The notes under the pieces were generated by a model. It was not told the origin of the DNA. It saw nothing but the letters and a program-made list of their open reading frames with translations, and ran no database searches. Shown piece by piece: positions 56,687-64,000 of a DNA stretch of 64,000 bases. Position 1 is the first letter of the stretch; the number at the start of each line of letters is the position of its first letter. Origin of the DNA: Nothopassalora personata (lineage: Eukaryota > Ascomycota > Dothideomycetes > Mycosphaerellales > Mycosphaerellaceae); contig CM066287.1 of the NCBI GenBank assembly GCA_033816765.1, positions 6,820,001 through 6,884,000 on the forward strand. The letters run 5' to 3'. Both the position numbers and the translations under genes were made by a program.

Positions 56687-57485
56687 CACCTGTTTAACGT
56701 CACGAACCTCCAGTCTGACTATAGGCGACAACGCGGGTTCCCTCTCATGCGTGTTCGCTGGAGGCCGGCACGGACCCCGGAGTCATCATCGGAGTCGTCG
56801 ACATCTGAATGGGGCTCACCAACCACGCCTTCACATATACCTTGGACGCGGCCTACCGCATCTGCACCGAAGATCAAGGGGCACCGATCTCGATAGGGCA
56901 GTTTGGAAGATGCAATTCAGGACTAGAGGGAGAACTCGATCATTACCGCGAGAGGACTGACTGGTTACTATCGGCGTTGATGAATGATTTACACTCGAAG
57001 CACCGCGGGAACTATTACGGGAGCCATTATACCCTCTACGGCTTTCGTTTTTGCTTTCACTCTTACAACAACCATTTGCATAGCGGGATAGGGCGAAGGC
57101 GTTTTGCGATTAGAAATGTATGCATTCTTTCTGATAACGCGATGTAGTACTATGGGTTTGACAAAATGGGCAGGTATCGGTTTCGGGGGATGGGCAGATG
57201 TAGATATGATGGCATGGCAGACGCGAGGACTTCCACTGTACTTTTTTGAGAGAGGTTAGTGTGAAAGATAAGATAGGAAGGGAATGATGTGGCATATTGA
57301 TCACTTCTTGGATGGTATGCGTTGCTGTGGTTTTCTACGATGATGGAGTAGAGATTACCTCGCTGCTGCTGCTGAGTGCGCGTATTTCTGTACACCATGC
57401 TCACGCTATGCTGCTATGTCTCGTGCGTCTATCTGTATCGTTTCATGCTGCTCCCATATGTCACACCTCTGCTGTGCAAGTAATC
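56687..57485. other. Stretch between convergent Caf40 and MIX23 genes
   Basis: Probably 3' untranslated DNA of both. The open frame at 56809-57147 (112 codons) has no recognisable domain and is not called. Confidence 0.5.
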
Positions 57486-58176
57486 TCACCGCCCCGGCAA
57501 TACCTCTTCCACCATACGACCACTCACCGCAGTCTCCGCCTTCTTCCTCCTCCACTCATCCAACGCCTCATCCGCCCCCTGCCCCTCACTCTCACACCTC
57601 TCCCCAACTAATCCCCACGTCCTCGCCCGAATGATATTCTCAACCATCCTCTCATTCCTTATCAACCCCGCCAACGCCTCTGTCCGCGCCTCCCTCGGAA
57701 AATACCTCGCGCTGTAAGGATCCAATCTCTCATCCACCAAGCGCTCTCGCGCTCTCGCATCTTCGCTTTCCCTCAGCACCTGGTCGGGATCGGATGGGTC
57801 CGGGGACGTCGCGACACCGGCGCAGTAGTTTAGCACGTCGCTCCTGCTCTGCCATGAGGGGAAGAGGACTTGGTTCTTGAAGGTGTCGCATGCAGCTAGC
57901 GGTATGGGTTTTCGTCCCGTGGGGCGTGGTTGTGATTGAGAGGTGGAGGTGGGGTCCCAGGGTTGGGAACCTGGGGTTACGAGGGCGTTGAGGTTTTGGG
58001 AGATTGTGTCGTCGACTGCTGTGCGGGAGGTGCGGAGGAAGTCTATGGGGGAGGGACTTGTATGAGCGTGAGCTGAGTAGTAGAGGTTGAGGAGAGTCTG
58101 TGAGATTACCTCTGAGTGCCGTTTGGTTGAAGCAGAATCGGGGAGTGAGAGTTTGTTGTTCGGGGGTTCGTGACAT
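57486..58176 (-). CDS. MIX23/Cid2-like mitochondrial intermembrane-space protein
   Basis: Two exons on the minus strand: 58176-58110 and 58042-57486, with a 67-bp intron (GTAATC...CATAG); 207 residues. Exon 1 gives MSRTPEQQTLTPRFCFNQTALR and exon 2 continues DFLRTSRTAVDDTISQNLNALVTP. Then come ACDTFKNQVLFPSWQSRSDVLNYCAGVATSPDPSDPD and LDPYSARYFPREARTEALAGLIRNERMVENIIRARTW. These match my recollection of the family formerly called caffeine-induced death protein 2, now MIX23. Four cysteines are in conserved-looking places. The intron rests on the motif crossing the junction. It is divergent from DNA ligase I, with 494 bp between the start codons. Confidence 0.8.
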
Positions 58177-58416
58177 GGTGGAAGGTGGTGGGAGGCGAGG
58201 CGTTGGTGGCGACGCTGGTGGTGCTGGAGATGAAGGGGAGGATGTTTTCCAGAAGTTGAGCGCCAGGATGACTGTGATGTATGTCTATCAACGTCAAGAC
58301 CTGATGGTAATGTTGTGTAATATACCGCCGTATCGTTGATACTGTAGACAGAATTTGATGATGCAATGAAGTCGGCAAAGCGAGCTCCAGGCGCCGAATC
58401 GCGTACGATACTCTCT

Positions 58417-58422
58417 ACGCGT
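58417..58422. promoter_or_regulatory. MCB-type ACGCGT box in the MIX23/ligase shared promoter
   Basis: A perfect ACGCGT lies 249 bp before the ligase start. In yeasts this box binds MBF and drives G1/S expression of replication genes including CDC9. Use here is inferred; a single 6-bp site can occur by chance. Confidence 0.45.
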
Positions 58423-58670
58423 GCCACGAAACATCCACGACCTCTCGACTTCACTCCAACATCAACCGTGCATGTGACTGTGGAATGCTATGGTCTCGCT
58501 GCTCACTGCCACGATCGTTTTGCAGAGCCATATACCGACGTGATCCTTCCCGAGTCAACATCATCACCCACCAGCTGCCTACGTCCGAGCCTCAAGTCAC
58601 AGCACGAGACTCGGGAACACTTCTGAAGCATTGGATCGTACCTCGGACGGACAGAACGCTGATCGGCAGG

Positions 58671-61589
58671 ATGGCGCCTAAGCAGGCGACTCTCGGGTAT
58701 GTTATGAATCAGCAGACTCTTGGGTGCGAGTGAATACACCTTGTCAATCTGCGGGTGGCACCGTTTTCTGACGATCATGATAGCAAGTTCTTTGGCAACA
58801 ATGGCGGACCAGCAGCGAAGCCGCAGCAAGCGAAGTTGAAGTTCTCGTCGAAGGCTGAGTCGAAGAAAGAGAAGAAAGAGGATGACGTGAAAGCTGAGGC
58901 ATTCGCGGCAAAGACAAATGGAACCGCTAAGCATGAGGATGTTGAGATGGAGGATGTCGACGTGACGAAGAGTGAGGAGGGATTGTCCGAAGACGAGGAG
59001 GCTGTCAAGAAAGAGCCGGCATCATCTGCTACACCCAAGAAGCGTCGGGTTTCAGAGGATGCCGGGGAAGAAGCTATTGAGAACGATGATGAGCCTCCGA
59101 CCAAGAAGCGGCGTCAGAAAGCCACATCGAGCGGCACCAGGAAGGGCGTTGCGAAGAAGACGAATGGCAAATCCAAGGTCAAGCCGGAGCCTACAGAAGA
59201 CGATGATAAGGTGGAGGACGTAAAGCCGACCAAGAAATCAAAGTCTCCCACACCTGCAAAGTCGGATAATAAAGGGTTTGCCAAGTCGATCGCGAAGAAG
59301 GAGACTATTGATCTGGACGACGAAGATGACGAGCCGATAACAAAGAAGCCATCAAAATCGGAGGCCAAGTCGAAAACACCTGCGAAGACAAAAGCCAAGC
59401 CGGCCGCTAATCCCAATGAAGACGACGTCGACGTCGAACAGGATAGCGGAAAGCAAGGTGACAGCGGGTCTGGAGCTGAAGCATCCGAAGATGAAGAGGA
59501 CATCAAGCCAGAGGTAGCCGCCAAAGCTCGTGAGAAGGTCCAAAGCACTCTCAAATCATCCGGCAAGGACCCATATCCGGACTGGAAAGCTGGCGAGCCA
59601 GTGCCATACGCTGCACTATGCACCACCTTCTCGAAGATCGAGATGACTACCAAGCGATTAGAGATCCTCGCACACTGCTCTTTGTTTCTCAGGCAAGTGT
59701 TACGATTGACGCCAGAGGATCTACTTCCTACTGTACTCCTCATGATTGGCAAGCTTGCTGCCGATTACGCTGGCATCGAGCTGGGCATTGGCGAGTCCTT
59801 GATCATGAAGGCGATCGGCGAGAGTACTGGACGCAGCTTGAAAATCATCAAAGACGACCAACAGAAGATCGGTGATCTCGGACTGGTCGCCGCGAAGAGT
59901 CGTGGCAATCAGCCTACCATGTTCAAGCCGAAGCCATTGACAGTACGGGGCGTTCACGAGGGCTTGATGGGGATCGCCACCGTCGAAGGTCAAGGTGCCC
60001 AGGGTCGTAAAGTTGATGGTATCAAGAAGCTTCTGTCAAGCGCAGATGTCAACATGAAGAAGGGTGAGCAGGTCGATATCAACAAGGACAAAGGCGGTCC
60101 CAGCGAATCGAAGTTCATCATTCGCGCGCTGGAGGGTAAAATGAGACTGGGTCTGGCAGACAAAAACCTGCAAGTCGCCCTCTCGCATGCCATGGTTGCA
60201 CATGAGGTATCAAAGGATGGCAAGAAAGTGCCCACCGAAGACCAGCTGAAGAGGGGTGAAGAGGTCTTCAAAGCAGTGTACAACGAACTGCCAGCCTACG
60301 AGGTCATTGTGCCAGCATTACTGGAGAACGGTATCTGGAAGCTTCGCGACTCACTTAAGCTGCGACCTGGTGTGCCACTGAAGCCCATGCTGGCCAAGCC
60401 AACCAAGTCCATCGGCGAGGTGCTCGATCGCTTCGAAGGCAAAGACTTCACCTGCGAGTACAAATACGATGGCGAGCGAGCACAGATACACTTCGTTGCA
60501 CACGAAGCAGAGCAAGAGTTTGCGGCTAAAGTGGCTCCCGCTGCAGGCAAGAGCGACCGTGGTATCTCTAACATCTTCTCGCGAAATAGTGAAGATCTGA
60601 GCAAGAAATACCCGGACATCCTCGAGAGACTACCGAAGTGGGTCAAGCAAGGAACGAAGAGCTTCGTGCTCGATTGCGAAACTGTCGCCTGGGACGTTGA
60701 GAAGAAGCATGTCTTGCCCTTCCAACAGCTCATGACGCGCAAGAAGAAAGATGTCAAGACCGAGGATATCAAAGTCAAGGTCTGCGTGTTTGCCTTCGAC
60801 ATCCTCTACCTCAACGGCGAGGCACTGGTCAACAAGCCTTTTCGAGAGCGTCGTGAGGCTATGTACTCCGCTTTCGAGGAAGTCGAAGGTGAATTTGCCT
60901 TCGCCCAGTACGGCAACTCTCGCGAGATTGAGGAGATCCAGACACTACTCGATGACTCCATCAAGGCTTCTTGCGAGGGCCTCATGGTCAAGATGCTGGA
61001 CGGTGTCGAATCGCACTACGAGCCATCGCGTCGCTCCCAGAATTGGCTCAAAGTCAAGAAAGACTATCTCTCCGGTGCTGGCGACTCTCTCGACCTCGTC
61101 GTTCTGGGAGCATACTACGGCAAAGGCAAGCGAACCAACTGGTACGGCGCCTTCCAGCTCGCCTGCTACAACACAAGCTCCGAGCAGTATGAGACCGTCT
61201 GCAACATCGGCACCGGCTTCTCTGAAGCTCTGCTCGCTGAACTCTACGACACTCTCTCGCCACTCGTTATCGATCGTCCAAAGCCCTTCTACGACCACTC
61301 CACGGGCAAGAACGATCAGCCGGATGTATGGTTCGAGCCGAAGTTCGTCTGGGAAGTCAAGACTGCCGATCTGACCCTTAGTCCGAGATATCGAGCTGCC
61401 TCATCAGAGTTCGGAAATGATGGCACCCACAAAGGTGTCAGTCTGCGTTTCCCACGCTTCATTCGCGTGAGAGATGACAAGAACGCGGAGCAGGCTACCA
61501 GTAGTCGCCAAGTCGCTGAGATGTATCGTGCGCAGGAGAGCGTTGGCAAGGATAAGAAGCCGGCTGCGGATGACGATTTCGAGTACTGA
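58671..61589 (+). CDS. cdc9: ATP-dependent DNA ligase I (Cdc9)
   Basis: Two exons: 58671-58696 and 58784-61589, with an 87-bp intron (GTATGT...GATAG); 943 residues. The first exon carries only MAPKQATL and two bases. Splicing makes MAPKQATLGKFFG, a perfect PCNA-binding box QxxLxxFF (Q5, L8, F11, F12). A long Lys/Glu/Asp-rich N-terminal region with nuclear-signal-like clusters (about 20-250) precedes the ligase core. The core has the DNA-binding domain (about 265-520), the adenylation motif EYKYDGER with active-site Lys569, and later motifs VLDCETVAWD, FAFDILYLNG, EGLMVKML and WLKVKKDY. The C-terminal OB-fold ends near SLRFPRFIRVRDDK. It seals Okazaki fragments and repair nicks in the nucleus. 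Confidence 0.96.
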
Positions 61590-62404
61590 GTGACGCGGCC
61601 CCGCGGAGGTTCCACTCGATAGCTTTTGATCCATTGACGATGTTTGTAAGCTAACTTACTCTATGTTTGTATGTTCTGGTTTACAGCACAGAATGCAATG
61701 TGCATTGCGCACTGTGTGCAGCATCTTCAATTGCTTCGTCGATACTTCCCAGCGTTACTCAGGAGCTGCAAGGACTGAATCTGTCTTTCACTGGACGTGT
61801 GATTACACTCGAACCAGTGCACTCGGCCTGAAGGCGTATATAGCGTCTGAGCACACCGACCCGCGACGATTGCCTCATGCCGAACGACATACCCTCTCCC
61901 CAAAGGGGTGAGTGGTTGACCTCATCGTCGATGATACATGCACTTGATGATGGCCGTCATCAGGAGAACGTCAGCCGTCAGCATCAAGTCGTTCGGCTTG
62001 TGGGAACTGTTGTTTTGCCTATTCTGTTTACACGTTCTGCAGCAGACTTGGCCCCATGGTCCTGCAGCCTTCTATCAGGCCCCTTGAACAAGTTGATCTC
62101 CGATGATTATTATCGACGTGTCATAAGCTCTCTCGTCATCCTGTGAGAAGAGAACGCTGCTGCCGGGCCCCCATCCGATGATCAAGTATCAGAAGTCGAT
62201 TAACCAAAGTCGCTGCCGTCTACTACCTATTTCACAGACAGACTTAAGGTAACGCCCCAAAGCACACGCGCGAACGCTCACAAGCTAGATCGTGTCACAT
62301 TGTAATCGCCGAGACCAGACGCCGAGGAGTAATGTAGCCGAAAGGCAAGTCTTCAGCAAAGCGCCCCGCGGGTCCCTGCCCGTCATATTATCTATTCCAT
62401 TTCC
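61590..62404. other. Stretch between convergent ligase and transcription-factor genes
   Basis: No supported gene; short frames only. Likely 3' untranslated and spacer DNA. Confidence 0.5.
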
Positions 62405-64000
62405 TTACCCGAAGATAGTCTGCCAACTCTTCTCCTGACTGACGTCCATCCAATGTGCTCGCTCACCACCTCCGCCCGGGGCATCCAGCCTCTCCCAAGT
62501 CTCTTTCACGATGTCGACCATCTGCAAAACCGGTTTCTGGGCATACTTCCTCGAAAGGACAAGCATTCTCGCTTCCACCACGTACCTTGCATCGATGACT
62601 TCATTGTGTCCTGGCGATGATGCCGCAGGCGCCACGACCGGAGGCAGACGCAATTGACTCGCGGCGCACATCAGAATCATGGGAAGGAGACGGCATGCTG
62701 CAGATGTGATGGCCACTGTCTTGACGAGATCCAAAATGTGGATTGCGATCGCTGCTAGCCCAGCGTGGACTTGGTCACTGTAGGTGCTCTGACCGGAAGG
62801 GGTGATGATCTGGAGTGCGGCTGGAATTGTATCCAGGGCGAGCGTCTCTCTAAGCAACGCTGGGAAGGCGCCGTAGATTTCCAGCAGGCCTACGTATCGG
62901 TACGCATCTGCCATTTTCGTCAGGTCGATGCGAGGTGTTTTGGGGTCATCGTAGTCGACGATGTCATCGGGTGATGGTGGTTGTAGATCTAGGAGTAGAG
63001 CCTCTAGGGTTTTGGTCCAGGCCTCGTCGATTACGGTTGGTCGCTCGCGGCCCGGTCGTTGTACTGCCAGATTGGTCTGTTGGGGTCCGCGTTGTCTGCG
63101 GAGGACACGACCGATCTCGGCGAGGAGAAAGCAGACGTCGTCCATGACTGCCGACCACGGGTGAGGTGTCATCGGATTCGCTCGTGTCGGTAGGGTAAGA
63201 TCTGGCGCTTTGAGGCCCGATAATGGTGCAAGAGGCACAGGGTCGACGAAACTCACCAACATTTCCCAATACATCATCGCGGAAAGAAAGAAGTCTTTGT
63301 GCGGCGACTCGCTGTCATTCCTCTGTAGCTGTCCTTGCAGTATATTGCGACCGACTAGGAGGTATTGCAAGCCGAGACTGCTCGCTTGATGCCACGCCGC
63401 CGTTGGTCCGAGAAGGAGCAGACTTAGCATCACTGCATCCATGTCTACTGCTTTGCGGTTCTTCTGCAACGCCTGGAGATCACGCTGTAGAGAGGTCCAT
63501 GCTTCAGACCGTTTGCCAAGTCCGAGTGCAGTGAGGTAAGGATACCAATTCGCTAGATGAGCGAGAGACATAAACTGTACCGCCAGATGGACGGTCTGGC
63601 TCTTGGGATATTTCTCGGCAGTCAACGTTCGAAATGGATTGATGTCGGAGTCGAAGCACGAATAGACGGTGCATATATTGCTGAAGTAATAGCTGACCAG
63701 ATCATGGTCGGAGAAGCCTGGGACCTTGCTTGGTTGCGACAGGCGATAGAAAGTTTGAAGAAGTCCAGTCGAGGGTGAACCAGGAGGACTTGCCTCCCGC
63801 TTCAACGACTTCCGCTTCGCTTCCTCGCTCTCTGAAGTCCGTGCTGGAAGTGTTGATAATGTTCGACTTGCTGAGGCAGGAGATTCATCGGGGGGAGAAT
63901 TTGCCAGATTCGGCATGAGGTCCTCGAGAGGGAAGCTGAAGGGATATGTCAAACCGCCCTCTGACGCCAAGTCGAAAGATGGCTCCATCAGCGGTGCGGC
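62405..64000 (-). CDS. Fungal-specific transcription factor, C-terminal part (N-terminus beyond window)
   Basis: The frame is open from 64000 through a Met at 63988 to a stop at 62405. Codons before that Met (GCC GCA CCG CTG) are open, so the protein starts off the window. After a Ser/Pro-rich linker with a basic patch (AKRKSLKREASPP) comes a helical region of about 430 residues: LVSYYFSNICTVYSCFDSDINPFR, VQFMSLAHLANWYPYL, AVMLSLLLLGPTAAWHQASSLGLQYLLVGR and YRYVGLLEIYGAFPALL. This is the fungal transcription-factor domain 2 type (PF11951-like) that normally follows an N-terminal Zn2Cys6 DNA-binding cluster, which would be to the right. The regulated genes are unknown. Confidence 0.82.
   Translation of the reverse strand, partial: AAPLMEPSFDLASEGGLTYPFSFPLEDLMPNLANSPPDESPASASRTLSTLPARTSESEEAKRKSLKREASPPGSPSTGLLQTFYRLSQPSKVPGFSDHDLVSYYFSNICTVYSCFDSDINPFRTLTAEKYPKSQTVHLAVQFMSLAHLANWYPYLTALGLGKRSEAWTSLQRDLQALQKNRKAVDMDAVMLSLLLLGPTAAWHQASSLGLQYLLVGRNILQGQLQRNDSESPHKDFFLSAMMYWEMLVSFVDPVPLAPLSGLKAPDLTLPTRANPMTPHPWSAVMDDVCFLLAEIGRVLRRQRGPQQTNLAVQRPGRERPTVIDEAWTKTLEALLLDLQPPSPDDIVDYDDPKTPRIDLTKMADAYRYVGLLEIYGAFPALLRETLALDTIPAALQIITPSGQSTYSDQVHAGLAAIAIHILDLVKTVAITSAACRLLPMILMCAASQLRLPPVVAPAASSPGHNEVIDARYVVEARMLVLSRKYAQKPVLQMVDIVKETWERLDAPGGGGERAHWMDVSQEKSWQTIFG

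Noticed and set aside
56809..57147. 112-codon ORF after Caf40
   Set aside because: No recognisable motif, odd composition toward the end, and located where 3' UTR is expected.

Overview
The window is fungal nuclear DNA, most likely from a filamentous ascomycete (Pezizomycotina; Dothideomycetes is my guess, not proven). The grounds are short 47-97 bp GT-AG introns, typical ascomycete gene types, and a 28 kb block of retrotransposons whose CpA/TpG dinucleotides have almost all become TpA, the signature of repeat-induced point mutation (RIP).

Left part (1-34.4 kb) is a nested set of LTR retrotransposons, which I name A to E. A (1-6620, minus strand) is a Ty3/Gypsy chromovirus with intact gag and pol. 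It sits at the edge of E (6621-10389 plus 31600-33726, minus strand), an old RIP-degraded relative of A. E is split by D (10390-31599, plus strand), a very long RIP-degraded Gypsy element of another lineage with an extra ORF behind pol. D is split by C (11457-20822, plus strand), a RIP-degraded relative of A. C is split by B (15131-17651, minus strand), a fresh 2.5 kb gag-only element with LTRs that read as identical and no RIP. Target-site duplications support B (CGGCA), C (GGCAG/GGTAG) and D (CTAT). A, B and C all carry a divergently oriented cysteine-rich coiled-coil ORF at the 3' end of the element. A also carries a tRNA-like Pol III unit there.

Right part (34.4-64 kb) is ordinary gene-bearing DNA with no RIP. 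In order: a DOMON/cytochrome b561 membrane protein, a decayed small secreted protein, a Ser/Thr-rich GPI-type surface protein, a C2H2 zinc-finger protein (minus), a sulfotransferase-like P-loop protein (minus), a decayed secreted M28 aminopeptidase, a PNG1 (peptide:N-glycanase-like) protein with the catalytic Cys replaced by Val, an Fpg/Nei-family DNA glycosylase, the CCR4-NOT subunit Caf40/Rcd1, a MIX23-like mitochondrial protein (minus), DNA ligase I (CDC9) sharing a divergent promoter with it, and the 3' part of a fungal transcription factor (minus). Two DNA-repair genes (glycosylase and ligase) lie within 8 kb. Several 1-2.5 kb stretches (41.2-43.8, 44.7-46.7, 48.8-50.4 kb) hold no gene I can support.
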